A stretch of 64,000 nt of DNA. Origin: JAHQVI01 sp050330195 (GTDB lineage: Bacteria; Pseudomonadota; Alphaproteobacteria; Rhizobiales; Rhodomicrobiaceae). The notes beneath the pieces are model-generated. The model saw nothing but the letters and a program-made list of their open reading frames with translations. It had not been told where the DNA came from and searched no databases. Shown here in pieces: positions 35,893 through 45,304 of the stretch. A program made the position numbers and the translations under genes. The stretch is from NCBI GenBank assembly GCA_050330195.1, contig JBHJOB010000035.1, positions 1 to 64,000 on the forward strand, read 5' to 3'. Position 1 is the stretch's first letter; every line of letters begins with the position of its first letter.

Positions 35893-36078
35893 TCCCAGGC
35901 GCGTCGGCGCAGCGCGGATCTCTGCGGAAACGCCGTCCTCGCCAATTTTTGCAATTTTGCAAATCCGCACTTGCAGGGCGGCCCATTGCGCCTGTCCGGC
36001 ATGGCTCACCACATCGGCAATAATGCAACCAAATGCCGCCGCGATCATTTCTCTTCCACACCGGACAAGGAGCCCGTC

Positions 36079-36678
36079 ATGACAAAAGTTCTCGTTCTTT
36101 ATTACTCAGCCTACGGTCACATCGAGAAAATGGCGGAAGCCGTGGCTGAAGGCGCGCGTCAGGGCGGCGCAGAGGTGGACATCAAGCGCGTTCCCGAACT
36201 GGTTCCCGAAGATGTCGCGAAACAATCCGGCTACAAGCTCGATCAGCCGGCCCCGGTCGCCAGCGTCGAGGATCTGGCCAATTATGACGCCGTGATTATC
36301 GGCACCGGCACACGTTACGGGCGCATGACCTCGCAGATGGCGAATTTTCTCGACCAGACCGGCGGGCTCTGGGCCAAGGGCACGCTGAACGGCAAGGTCG
36401 GCGGCGCATTCACGTCCACCGCGACCCAGCATGGCGGGCAGGAAACCACCCTCATGTCGATGATCACCAACCTGCTGCATCTCGGCTTTATCGTGGTCGG
36501 CATGAATTACGGCTATGCGGGACAGATGACGCTGGACGAGATCACGGGCGGCACGCCATATGGCGCATCGACCATCGCAGGCGGTGACGGCTCACGCCAG
36601 CCAAGCCAGAATGAACTTGACGGCGCGCGCTATCAGGGGCGCCAGATTGCCGAAGTTGCCGCCAGGCTGCACGGATAG
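36079..36678 (+). CDS. wrbA: NAD(P)H:quinone oxidoreductase WrbA
   Basis: 199 residues, the usual WrbA length, beginning MTKVLVLYYSAYGHIEKMAEAVAEGA (FMN phosphate loop). The family stretches IIGTGTRYGRMTSQMANFLDQTGGLWAKG and FTSTATQHGGQETTLMSMITNLLHLG bind FMN and form the tetramer; the closing NELDGARYQGRQIAEVA is standard. It reduces quinones by two electrons and protects against redox cycling. In-frame upstream codons are rejected. Confidence 0.96.
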   Translation: MTKVLVLYYSAYGHIEKMAEAVAEGARQGGAEVDIKRVPELVPEDVAKQSGYKLDQPAPVASVEDLANYDAVIIGTGTRYGRMTSQMANFLDQTGGLWAKGTLNGKVGGAFTSTATQHGGQETTLMSMITNLLHLGFIVVGMNYGYAGQMTLDEITGGTPYGASTIAGGDGSRQPSQNELDGARYQGRQIAEVAARLHG

Positions 36679-36717
36679 GACGGCGGAGCCCTTCCGCCCC
36701 GCTACAGGAGAGGTGGA

Positions 36718-37572
36718 ATGAACGCGATCCCGAATATGAGCAAAGCCGTAGAGCTTCCCTGCGGCGAAACGGTCCCCGCCTTCGGTCTGGGCACATGGGG
36801 AATGGGAGAAGCCGCCGCTTCCCGCAAGAAGGAAGTGGCGATCGTCGCGGAGGCGCTCGATCTGGGCGTCCGCCTGATCGACACGGCCGAAATGTATGGC
36901 GAAGGCGGCGCGGAGGAAGTCGTCGGGGAGGCGATTTCCGACCGGCGCGACGGGTTGTTCATCGTCAGCAAGGTCTATCCGCATAATGCCTCCCGGCAGG
37001 GGACGATAGCGGCCTGCGAGCGCAGCCTGGAGCGTCTGCGAACCGACCGGATCGACCTCTATCTGCTTCACTGGCCGGGCCGCATTCCGATAGCCGAGAC
37101 GCTCGAAGCCTTCATGGGTTTGCGCGAGGCAGGCAAGATCCGTCATTTTGGCGTGAGCAATTTCGATGCGGACGATCTCGCCGAAGCATGGGACACGCCG
37201 GGCGGCCAGGAAATCGCGGCCAACCAGCTCCTCTATAATCTGTCCCGCCGCGGTATCGAATGGGACACTCTCCCCCTCATGCGGGAGCGCAACCTTCCGC
37301 TCATGGCCTATTCGCCGCTTGAGCAGTCGCGCCTTCTGAAAAGCCGTGAGCTGAAAAACTTCGCCAAGGCGCATGGCATGACGGAAACGCAGGCCGCACT
37401 GCGCTGGCTGCTCGCCAGGGACGACGTGATCGTCATTCCGAAAACGGTCCACCCGGATCGCCTCAGGGAAAATCTGGCCGCGCTTGAGAACCCGTTGACG
37501 GCGGACCAGCTTGCCGAACTCGACAGGCTGTTTCCGCCACCATCGGGACCGAGTCCGCTCGACGTCTTGTAG
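36718..37572 (+). CDS. Aldo/keto reductase
   Basis: 284 residues. The (beta/alpha)8 enzyme is recognisable from FGLGTWGMGE, GVRLIDTAEMYGEGGAEEVVGEAI (catalytic Asp and Tyr), LFIVSKVYPHNAS (Lys), DLYLLHWPG (His), and the NADPH-binding KTVHPDRLRENLAAL. AGGAGAGG precedes the ATG. It begins 39 bases after wrbA, so the two are probably one operon of redox enzymes. Confidence 0.93.
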   Translation: MNAIPNMSKAVELPCGETVPAFGLGTWGMGEAAASRKKEVAIVAEALDLGVRLIDTAEMYGEGGAEEVVGEAISDRRDGLFIVSKVYPHNASRQGTIAACERSLERLRTDRIDLYLLHWPGRIPIAETLEAFMGLREAGKIRHFGVSNFDADDLAEAWDTPGGQEIAANQLLYNLSRRGIEWDTLPLMRERNLPLMAYSPLEQSRLLKSRELKNFAKAHGMTETQAALRWLLARDDVIVIPKTVHPDRLRENLAALENPLTADQLAELDRLFPPPSGPSPLDVL

Positions 37573-37581
37573 CTGCGCGAA

Positions 37582-37800
37582 TTACCCGACATTCGCCCGG
37601 CGCTTTGCGTGCGCAATCATTGCCGTGGCAAGGAATTTGGCGAAGCCGGGCGCGATGGACTCGTAACGGGCCACAAAGTCGGGATGCGCCAGATACAGGT
37701 CGGCAAGCCCGGTATAGGCATCCGGGTCGCAAGGACGGCCCCACATGTCGCAGGCCGACGGCACCGCCTTTTCCGGCGATGAAGACCGCACTTGCGGCAA
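37582..37800 (-). pseudogene. Remnant of a TipAS-domain (MerR/TipA-like) gene
   Basis: Only about 50 recognisable residues: CDMWGRPCDPDAYTGLADLYLAHPDFVARYESIAPGFAKFLATAMIAHAKRR. This matches the end of the TipAS drug-binding domain (pattern Y-GL-LY--P-F---Y---PG-A-FL--A). The N-terminal MerR DNA-binding domain and most of TipAS are missing. Upstream sequence is broken by stops in all frames, so this is a gene fragment. Confidence 0.5.
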
Positions 37801-38057
37801 CTGGACGAAGAGCGGCGAGGATGGAGCGGCTTTCGTCGGACATCACGACCGGATCGGCCTCAGGGACGATGCGCCGTCGAAATCGTGGAACGCCTCGCAT
37901 TCGACGCGTGGCGGTTGCAGCCAGACGGCGCTGCAGGGGACTGGCGGCGACGGGCTCATCTACTGCTTCGCCGCGAATTGATTAACGGATTGCCAAAGAT
38001 CTCTCCCGGGATGAAATATGAGCACTCACCCGGGAGAGGAAAGCGGCAAGGCTGCAT

Positions 38058-41000
38058 TCAAGGCGCGCCATATCCGCCGCCACCGGGCGTCTCGATGATG
38101 AACACATCGCCCGGCCGCATCTCCCGCTGATCGTTGCCTGACAGTTCTTCGATCGTGCCGTCCGCGCGCTGAACGGCATTGCGCCCCGGCTTTCCGTCCT
38201 CGCCGCCATTCATGCCCGCCGGGCTCGTCCTGCGATGCAGCGAGAGGATCGTCGCGGTCATCGGCTCAAGGAAGCGCAATCGCCGAACGACACCGTCGCC
38301 GCCACGATGCCTGCCCGCACCGCCCGAACCCTCGCGGATGGAAAATTCTTCCACGACAACCGGGAAACGCTGCTCCAGAACTTCCGGATCGGTGGCGCGG
38401 GTATTGGTCATGTGGCAATGCACGCCGGATGCGCCGTCGAAATCAGGCCCCGCGCCGGAGCCGCAGGCGATGGTCTCGTAATTCTGGTAGACTTCGTTGC
38501 CCCAGACGAAATTGTTCATGGTGCCCTGACTGCCCGCAATCACGCCAAGCGCCTTGTAGAGCGTCTCGGCAATGCTTTGCGAAACCTCGGTGTTGCCCGC
38601 AATGACCGCCGCCGGATAGGCCGGGTTGATCATGCTGCCTTCCGGTACGATCAGCTTCAGCGGCTTCAGACACCCCTCATTGAGCGGAATATCGGAGCCG
38701 ACCAGCGTGCGGAAAACATAGAGAATCGCGGCGCGGCAGACCGCCAGCGGCGCATTGTAATTGCCTGAATGCTGGGGCGAGGTGCCGGTAAAGTCGATGG
38801 TGGCCGAACGGCTGGCCTTGTCCACAGTGATCGCGACACGGATCATCGCGCCGTGATCCAGCTCATACTCCGCGCTGCCATCCGGCAAACGGTCGATGAC
38901 GCGGCGGACCGATTCCTCGGCATTGTCCTGAACATGGCGCATATAGGCCTGCACGGTTTCGACGCCGAATTGCGCGATCATCCTGGCGATTTCACGCGCG
39001 CCCGTTTCGTTCGCCGCGATCTGGGCGATCAGGTCGGCCATGTTGTGGTCCGGGTTCCGGCAGGGATAGCGGCCGGAGGCGAGCAATTCGCGCGTTTCCT
39101 TTTCACGCAGCCGCCCGCGCTCGACAATGCGGAAATTGTCGATCAACACGCCCTCTTCCTCGATATGCGTGCTGTCCGGCGGCGATGAGCCGGGGGTCTT
39201 GCCGCCAATGTCCGCGTGGTGGCCGCGCGAGCCCGTGTAAAACAGGATTTTCTCGCCCGCCTCGTCGAAAACCGGGGTGATCAGCGTCACATCCGGCAGA
39301 TGGGTGCCGCCATTGAAGGGTGCGTTGAGCATGAAGACGTCACCGGGGTGGATGTCGCCGGCATTGTCGTTGATCACGGTGCGCACGCTTTCGCCCATCG
39401 ATCCGAGATGGACCGGCACATGCGGCGCGTTGGCGACCAGCTTGCCCTCATCGTCGAAAATGGCGCAGGAAAAGTCGAAGCGCTCCTTGATGTTCACTGA
39501 ATAGGCCGTGTTGGCGAGCGTCACGCCCATCTGTTCGGCAATCGACATGTAGAGATTGTTGAACACTTCCAGCATGATCGGATCGACATTCGTTCCGATG
39601 GCCTCGGTTTTCGGGCGCGGCACGTAGCGTGTCAGGATCAGCGCGCCGCTCTCGCGAATGGCGGCCTCCCAACCATCCTCCACGATGGTCGTTCCGGTCG
39701 TCTCGACAAGGATTGCCGGACCGCGAATGGCTTCACCGGGCGCAAGGCGGTCGCGGTCGAAAACGGGGACGGAGCGCCAGCCGCCGCCGACGCGCATCTT
39801 CGCCTCGCCAAGCTGCGGCTCACCAGCCGGTCTCGTCTCTTGCGAGGATGCGAACGGCTTCTCCCCGGAGCGTCCTATGGCTTCGACCGAAACAGCCTCG
39901 ATGAAAAGCTCGCGGTCTTCCGGCACGAAGCCGAAGCGCGATTTATGCTGCGTCTCGAATTCGGATTTCATCGCGTCGAGGCTGTCGAAGGCGACGAGAA
40001 GCGCCTGCTGGCTGCCCGGATAGCGGATATGGAGTTGCACGCGCTTGTCGATGCTGTCCGCAGGCACGCCCTGCCGCTCGATCTCGCCGCGCGCCTCGCC
40101 ATAGAGCGCCTCGACAACCCTCGCCACTTCCGCCACCCCGCTTTCGTCCAGCGGCAGGTCGATCTGCCTGTCGCGCATCGCGGTCACATCGGCCAGCCCC
40201 ATGCCGAACGCCGACAGCACACCGGCGAAGGGGTGCAGAAAGATGGTTTCCATGCCGAGCGCGTCGGCCACAAGGCCGGCATGCTGGCCGCCCGCGCCGC
40301 CGAAACAGTTCAGCACATAGGCGGACACGTCATGGCCACGCTCGACCGAGATCTTCTTGATGGCGTTCGCCATGTTTTCGACCGCAATCCGCAACGCGCC
40401 TTCGGCAACCTCTTCCGGCGTCATCTCCGGCTGCCCGGTCGCCTCCGCCGCCTCTCTGGCGAGCGCGGCAAACTTCTCGCGCACCACATCCGTATCAAGC
40501 GGCTCATCCGCATTCGGACCAAAGACGGCAGGAAAGAAGTCCGCATTCAGCTTGCCGAGCAGCACATTGCAGTCGGTCACGGTGAGGGGGCCGCCGCGCC
40601 GGTAGCAGGCCGGGCCGGGATTGGCCCCCGCCGATTCCGGGCCGACGCGGAAACGTCCATTCTCGAAGCTGATGATCGAGCCACCGCCTGCTGCCACCGT
40701 GTGAATATTCATCATCGGCGCACGCAGGCGAACCCCAGCCACTTCCGTCTCGAAGGAGCGCTCATATTCGCCGTGAAAATGGGTCACGTCCGTGGACGTG
40801 CCGCCCATATCGAAGCCGATGATCCGCTCGAAGCCCTCCTGCTGGCCAGTGCGCGCCATGCCGACGACGCCGCCCGCCGGACCGGACAGGATGGCGTCCT
40901 TGCCCTGAAACAGCGCGGCGTCGGTCAGCCCGCCATTGGATTGCATGAACATCAGGTTGGTGGCGGAGCTGTCGCGCGCATCGAGCTCGGAGGCGACCTG

Positions 41001-41663
41001 ATCGACATAGCGGCGCAGGATCGGCGAGAGATAGGCATCGACGACGGCGGTATCGGTGCGGGAAACCAGCTTGATCAGCGGGCTGACCTCGTGGCTGACA
41101 GAAATCTGGCTGTAGCCGATCTGCCTGGCTGCGTCGGCGACCTGACGCTCGTGATCGGAATAACGGTACCCATGCGCAAAGGCGATGGCGACGGAGCGGT
41201 AGCCGTCGTCGAAATGCGCCTGAAGCGCGGCCCGCGCCGCATCGAGATCGAGCGGGATCAGCACATCCCCGCCCGTCCCCATGCGCTCGCTGACTTCCTC
41301 GACGGCGGAAAACAGCATCTCGGGCAGCTTGATGTGCAGGTCGAACAGGCGCGGACGGTTCTGGTAGCCGATACGCGGCAGATCCATGAAGCCCTTCGTG
41401 ATCAGCAGGAGCGTGCGCTCGCCCTTGCGTTCAAGCAGCGCGTTGGTCGCAACAGTCGTGCCCATCTTGATCGCGGCGATCTTGCTGGCGGGAATCGGCT
41501 GTCCCGGCTCCAGCTCCAGAAGCTGCCGGATGCCTTCGACGGCGGCGTCGCGATACTGCTCGGGGTTGTCGGAGAGCAGCTTGCGCGTCAGCAGCGCCCC
41601 GTCCGGCGTACGCGCCACGATGTCGGTGAAGGTGCCGCCGCGATCGACCCAGAAATGCCACAT
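38058..41663 (-). CDS. 5-oxoprolinase/hydantoinase, fused A and B subunits
   Basis: 1201 residues. HyuA-type N-terminal domain: FWVDRGGTFTDIVARTPDG (ATP site), then GFDMGGTSTDVTHFHGEYER and AGGGSIISFENGRFRVGPESAGANPGPACYRRGG. The HyuB-like half begins near residue 690 with DPIMLEVFNNLYMSIAEQMGVTLANTAYSVNIKERFDFSCAIFD, ending in GGGGYGAP. The fused form is that of ATP-dependent 5-oxoprolinase (opens 5-oxoproline to glutamate), though hydantoins are possible. It is transcribed divergently from a TRAP transporter, probably its substrate uptake system. Confidence 0.93.
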   Translation of the reverse strand: MWHFWVDRGGTFTDIVARTPDGALLTRKLLSDNPEQYRDAAVEGIRQLLELEPGQPIPASKIAAIKMGTTVATNALLERKGERTLLLITKGFMDLPRIGYQNRPRLFDLHIKLPEMLFSAVEEVSERMGTGGDVLIPLDLDAARAALQAHFDDGYRSVAIAFAHGYRYSDHERQVADAARQIGYSQISVSHEVSPLIKLVSRTDTAVVDAYLSPILRRYVDQVASELDARDSSATNLMFMQSNGGLTDAALFQGKDAILSGPAGGVVGMARTGQQEGFERIIGFDMGGTSTDVTHFHGEYERSFETEVAGVRLRAPMMNIHTVAAGGGSIISFENGRFRVGPESAGANPGPACYRRGGPLTVTDCNVLLGKLNADFFPAVFGPNADEPLDTDVVREKFAALAREAAEATGQPEMTPEEVAEGALRIAVENMANAIKKISVERGHDVSAYVLNCFGGAGGQHAGLVADALGMETIFLHPFAGVLSAFGMGLADVTAMRDRQIDLPLDESGVAEVARVVEALYGEARGEIERQGVPADSIDKRVQLHIRYPGSQQALLVAFDSLDAMKSEFETQHKSRFGFVPEDRELFIEAVSVEAIGRSGEKPFASSQETRPAGEPQLGEAKMRVGGGWRSVPVFDRDRLAPGEAIRGPAILVETTGTTIVEDGWEAAIRESGALILTRYVPRPKTEAIGTNVDPIMLEVFNNLYMSIAEQMGVTLANTAYSVNIKERFDFSCAIFDDEGKLVANAPHVPVHLGSMGESVRTVINDNAGDIHPGDVFMLNAPFNGGTHLPDVTLITPVFDEAGEKILFYTGSRGHHADIGGKTPGSSPPDSTHIEEEGVLIDNFRIVERGRLREKETRELLASGRYPCRNPDHNMADLIAQIAANETGAREIARMIAQFGVETVQAYMRHVQDNAEESVRRVIDRLPDGSAEYELDHGAMIRVAITVDKASRSATIDFTGTSPQHSGNYNAPLAVCRAAILYVFRTLVGSDIPLNEGCLKPLKLIVPEGSMINPAYPAAVIAGNTEVSQSIAETLYKALGVIAGSQGTMNNFVWGNEVYQNYETIACGSGAGPDFDGASGVHCHMTNTRATDPEVLEQRFPVVVEEFSIREGSGGAGRHRGGDGVVRRLRFLEPMTATILSLHRRTSPAGMNGGEDGKPGRNAVQRADGTIEELSGNDQREMRPGDVFIIETPGGGGYGAP

Positions 41664-41762
41664 GATTGAAAACCCTTGAGCCTTTTATCCCAAGTGGGGA
41701 TTTGCAGAGCGCTGAGAAAGCTGTGATGCTGAAATTTCAGTCTTGCTAAGATGACAAAACAA

Positions 41763-41775
41763 TGACAAAATGTCA
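41763..41775. promoter_or_regulatory. Inverted repeat in the divergent promoter region
   Basis: TGACA-AAA-TGTCA, preceded by another ATGACAAAACA. It lies between the hydantoinase start (41663) and the TRAP binding-protein start (41819), about 44 bases upstream of the latter. Likely an operator for the locus regulator. Confidence 0.45.
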
Positions 41776-41818
41776 ACGTTATGTCGAGATGTTATCCGTT
41801 AACCGAGGGAGGCAGGAT

Positions 41819-42799
41819 ATGCTTCACGGAAATACAGGGAAATTCGCCAGCGCAGCCGCAGTCGCCACCATCGCACTGCTGACGCCGGCGCTCGCCGAAA
41901 ACTGGGATATGCCGACGCCTTATCCCGACGCAACTTTCCATACCCAGAATATCTCCGAATTCGCCAAGGAGGTCGACACGGCCACCGAGGGGAAGCTGAA
42001 GATCACCGTCCATTCCGCCGGCTCGCTTTTCAAGCATCCCGAGATCAAGAACGCCGTGCGCGGCGGACAGGTCCCTGCTGGCGAGTTCTTCATGTCACTG
42101 ATTGCCAATGAGGACGCAACATTCGGCCTCGACTCGGAGCCCTTCCTCGCGACCAGCTACGAGGACGCGAAAAAGCTGTGGGACGCGCAGAAGCCGGCTG
42201 TCACCGAGCTGCTCGCGAAACAGAAGCTCATGCCGCTGTTCTCCGTGGCGTGGCCGCCGCAGGGGCTTTACACGAAGACCGAAGTAAAGACCGTCGACGA
42301 TCTGCGCGGCATGAAATTCCGTTCCTACAATCCGACGCTTGAACAGTTCGCCAATCTCGCGGGCGCAGCGCCGGTTCAGGTCGAGGTGCCGGACATCCCG
42401 CAGGCCTTCACGACCGGCCAGGTCGAGGCGATGATCACCTCGCCGTCGACGGGCGCCAATTCCAAGGCATGGGATTTCGTCCAGTACTACACGCCCATCA
42501 ATGCCTGGATTCCGAAGAACATCGTCGTCGTGAACCAGGCGGCCTTTGACGCGCTCGATGAAGCCACGCAGAAGGCCGTCCTCGATGCGGCCGCGGCGGC
42601 GGAAACGCGCGGCTGGGAGATGAGCCAGAAGGAAGCCGAGGAGCAGACGAAAGCGCTAGGTGACAACGGCATGAATGTCGTGGAGCCCTCGGAAGAGCTG
42701 ATGGCCGGCTTGCGCGCAATCGGCACGCAGATGCGCGAGGAATGGAACAAGACAGCCAGCGCCGCGGCGAAGGATGTCATGGCTGAATTTCAGAAGTAA
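41819..42799 (+). CDS. dctP: TRAP transporter substrate-binding protein (DctP family)
   Basis: 326 residues. The signal peptide ends near LTPALA-EN. The DctP-fold patterns are FAKEVDTATEGKLKITVHSAGSLFKHPEIKNAVRGGQV and LRGMKFRSYNPTLEQFANLAGAAPVQVEVPDIPQAFTTGQVEAMITSP, the latter including the conserved Arg that pairs with the substrate carboxylate. GAGGGAGG precedes the chosen ATG; an in-frame start 19 codons upstream lacks support. It delivers a carboxylate, perhaps 5-oxoproline, to DctQM. Confidence 0.94.
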   Translation: MLHGNTGKFASAAAVATIALLTPALAENWDMPTPYPDATFHTQNISEFAKEVDTATEGKLKITVHSAGSLFKHPEIKNAVRGGQVPAGEFFMSLIANEDATFGLDSEPFLATSYEDAKKLWDAQKPAVTELLAKQKLMPLFSVAWPPQGLYTKTEVKTVDDLRGMKFRSYNPTLEQFANLAGAAPVQVEVPDIPQAFTTGQVEAMITSPSTGANSKAWDFVQYYTPINAWIPKNIVVVNQAAFDALDEATQKAVLDAAAAAETRGWEMSQKEAEEQTKALGDNGMNVVEPSEELMAGLRAIGTQMREEWNKTASAAAKDVMAEFQK

Positions 42800-42935
42800 A
42801 TCGCAGCCCCCTCTCCCGGTGGGAGAGGGTTGGGGTGAGGGATAAAATGCTCCTGTCAGCCATATGCACCCTCACCCGGCACTTCGTGCCGACCTCTCCC
42901 TCAGGGAGAGGTCTGTCCGGGGCGAGGGATGCATA
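42800..42935. repeat. Palindromic repeat inside the TRAP operon
   Basis: CCCTCTCCC/GGGAGAGGG (loop GGT, about 42807-42829) and GACCTCTCCC/GGGAGAGGTC (loop TCA, about 42891-42913) flank GGGTGAGGG and CCCTCACCC, which can pair with each other. This is the style of widespread intergenic REP-like elements in alphaproteobacteria. Confidence 0.7.
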
Positions 42936-42953
42936 CTCGGGGGAACAAGACAC

Positions 42954-43478
42954 ATGAGGCGCATTCTCGACGGGCTCTACATCATCAGCGGAGCGCTCTC
43001 GGCCTTCTTCATTCTCGCCATCTGCTCGGTGGTCGCACTTCAGGTGATCTTCAACATCATCACGCGGCTGCGTATCACTGATGCGACACTGACAATTTCT
43101 TCTTATGCCACCATTTCCGGTTTCCTGCTGGCGGCGGCATCCTTCATGGCGCTGGCCTATACGCTGACACGCGGCGGGCATATCCGCGTGACGCTGCTGT
43201 TCAGCATCGCGGGCGACAGGTTCCGCTATGCTGCGGATCTGTTCTGTCTGGCGATGTGTGGCGTCATCAGCGGCACGGCCACCTGGTTCATGTGGTCGCT
43301 GGTGCTGGAGAGTTACGAGTTCGGCGACAAATCATCGGGCATTCTCGCAATTCCGATCTGGATCGGCCAGGCGCCTCTGTTCACTGGACTCGCCATCCTC
43401 ACCATCGCTTTCACCGATCTCTTCGTCCAAACGCTGCGGCAAGGCAAATCGCTGCCCGAACTTCAGCATTCCGAATAG
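42954..43478 (+). CDS. dctQ: TRAP transporter small permease (DctQ family)
   Basis: 174 residues from MRRILDGLYIISGALSAFF. Four membrane helices lie in the DctQ pattern, with TLTISSYATISGFLLAAASFMALAYTLTRGGHIRV. A short cytoplasmic tail ends ELQHSE. Upstream in-frame codons fall in the repeat and were rejected. It is separated from dctP by the REP-like element and followed by dctM after 10 bases. Confidence 0.92.
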   Translation: MRRILDGLYIISGALSAFFILAICSVVALQVIFNIITRLRITDATLTISSYATISGFLLAAASFMALAYTLTRGGHIRVTLLFSIAGDRFRYAADLFCLAMCGVISGTATWFMWSLVLESYEFGDKSSGILAIPIWIGQAPLFTGLAILTIAFTDLFVQTLRQGKSLPELQHSE

Positions 43479-43488
43479 GGCGCTTCCC

Positions 43489-44787
43489 ATGCCGGACCTT
43501 TTCCTGACCGCTGGCCTCTTCGTCCTGCTGATCGCACTGCTCGCTGTCGGCGTCTGGGTGGCGTTCGCGCTGATCATCGTCGGCGCGGTCGCCATGGCGG
43601 TGTTTTCTCCCGCGCCTATCGGCCCGGTCTTCGCGACAACGGTCTGGGGCGCAAGCAACAGCTGGTCGCTGGCCGCGCTGCCGCTGTTCATCCTGATGGG
43701 CGAAATCCTGCTGCGCTCGAACCTGTCGCGGGATCTGTTTCAGGGACTCGCCCCATGGCTGAGCCGCTGGCCGGGGCGGCTCCTGCATGTCAACATCATG
43801 GGCTGCGCGATCTTCGCCGCCGTCAGCGGATCGTCGGCGGCAACCGCGGCGACAATCGGCAAGATGTCGATCCCGGAGTTGAGCGAACGCGGCTACCCGA
43901 ACAAGCTCATCCTCGGAACGCTTGCCGGCTCGGCGACCCTCGGCCTGCTCATTCCGCCCTCGATCATCCTCATTGTTTACGGCGTCGCCACCGAACAATC
44001 CATCGCCCGGCTGTTCATCGCAGGGATTCTCCCCGGCCTGATGCTGGTGGCGATTTTTGTGCTATACGTCGCCATCAGGGCGTGGAGCAACCCGTCGCTG
44101 ATCCCGGACGAGAAGATCAGCATGTCCTTCGGCGAGAAGCTGCGCGCATCCAGCCGCCTGCTGCCCGTCATCGGCATCATCGTCGGCGTCATCGCGAGCA
44201 TATATACCGGCGTTGCTTCGCCGACTGACGCAGCAGCGGTCGGCGTGATCCTGTCGCTGTTGCTGGCGCTGATCATGGGCGGGCTAACGCGCGCCACCTT
44301 CATCGACGCCATCATGAGCGCGACGGTCACCTCCTGCATGATCGCGCTGATCCTGGCAGGCGCGGCCTTCCTCACCGTGTCGATGGGCTTCACCGGCATT
44401 CCGCGCAATCTGGCAAGCTGGATCGGCTCGCTCGACCTGTCGCCCTACGCGCTGCTGGCGGCGCTGACGCTGTTCTTCATCCTGCTGGGCTGCTTCCTCG
44501 ACGGAATCTCACTGATCGTGCTGACCACCTCGATCATCATGCCAATGGTGCAGGCCGCCGGGATCGATCCGTTGTGGTTCGGCATCTATCTGGTCATCGT
44601 CGTGGAGATGTCGCAGATCACACCGCCGGTTGGCTTCAACCTGTTCGTCATTCAGGGGCTTACGGGACAGAACATCCTGACGATCGCCGCCGCCGCGCTG
44701 CCGTTCTTCTTCCTCCTGCTGCTGGCGATATTGATCATAATTGCGGTGCCGGAAGTGGTGACGTTCCTTCCCGGGCTGATGAACTGA
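43489..44787 (+). CDS. dctM: TRAP transporter large permease (DctM family)
   Basis: 432 residues from MPDLFLTAGLFVLLIALLAVGVWVAFAL, with about 12 membrane segments. The DctM signatures are ALPLFILMGEILLRS, SGSSAATAATIGKMSIPELSERGYPNKLILGTLAGSATLGLLIPPSIILIVYG, and near the end VVEMSQITPPVGFNLFVIQG. It forms the Na+-driven channel with DctQ. It is the last gene of the TRAP operon. Confidence 0.94.
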   Translation: MPDLFLTAGLFVLLIALLAVGVWVAFALIIVGAVAMAVFSPAPIGPVFATTVWGASNSWSLAALPLFILMGEILLRSNLSRDLFQGLAPWLSRWPGRLLHVNIMGCAIFAAVSGSSAATAATIGKMSIPELSERGYPNKLILGTLAGSATLGLLIPPSIILIVYGVATEQSIARLFIAGILPGLMLVAIFVLYVAIRAWSNPSLIPDEKISMSFGEKLRASSRLLPVIGIIVGVIASIYTGVASPTDAAAVGVILSLLLALIMGGLTRATFIDAIMSATVTSCMIALILAGAAFLTVSMGFTGIPRNLASWIGSLDLSPYALLAALTLFFILLGCFLDGISLIVLTTSIIMPMVQAAGIDPLWFGIYLVIVVEMSQITPPVGFNLFVIQGLTGQNILTIAAAALPFFFLLLLAILIIIAVPEVVTFLPGLMN

Positions 44788-44797
44788 CGCCGGGTAC

Positions 44798-45292
44798 CTA
44801 CAGCAGCTTGTACAAGTAGAGCGACGGCACGGCGGGGCCGAAACCGGCCTTTTCATAAGCGCGGCGCGCCGGAAGGTGGCCCGGATCGCCGCCGGTGCCG
44901 ACGGTGGCGACAGCCATCCCCCTTCGTTTCATCCGCTCCATGACGAATTCATACATGGCGGCGCCGATCCCCTGCCCTGCGTGATCCGGGTGCACAGCGT
45001 TGAGACCGATCTCGCCGGTCCGCGTCGCCTCGTTGAGCGAAAAGGAAACAAAGCCGACAATCCCCCCGCGCACGCTCGCCACAAACAGCTCGTGTCCGGA
45101 ACCGTCCGCACAGATATCCTCCAGGAGCCTAGCCTGCTCGGCATCCGCATTGGCGAAGGCATGCCGATAGATTTCCGCGCCGACGATCGCCCTGAAGGAT
45201 CGGAAGATCGGCTCGAAAGCGGCGTGCCTGATCTGTTGAAGAGCCTTCAGGTCGGCGGCTTCGAACGATCTGATTTCAGTGTTTGCATCCAT
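44798..45292 (-). CDS. GNAT family N-acetyltransferase
   Basis: 164 residues with the GNAT fold: the N-terminal EIRSFEAADLKALQQI, the acetyl-CoA loop VHPDHAGQGIGAAMYEFVMERMKRRG (Q-X-X-G-X-G/A), then VGTGGDPGHLPARRAYEKAGF. It lies 12 bases upstream of the end of a MarR-like gene on the same strand, so the two are probably co-transcribed. Substrate unknown. Confidence 0.88.
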   Translation of the reverse strand: MDANTEIRSFEAADLKALQQIRHAAFEPIFRSFRAIVGAEIYRHAFANADAEQARLLEDICADGSGHELFVASVRGGIVGFVSFSLNEATRTGEIGLNAVHPDHAGQGIGAAMYEFVMERMKRRGMAVATVGTGGDPGHLPARRAYEKAGFGPAVPSLYLYKLL

Positions 45293-45304
45293 TGCTTGCC
45301 CACC

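Noticed and set aside
39840..41669. A 609-residue plus-strand open frame opposite the oxoprolinase gene
   Set aside because: It lies entirely antisense to a well-conserved gene. Its composition (His, Arg, Asp-rich) is that of a high-GC antisense frame and it has no motifs.
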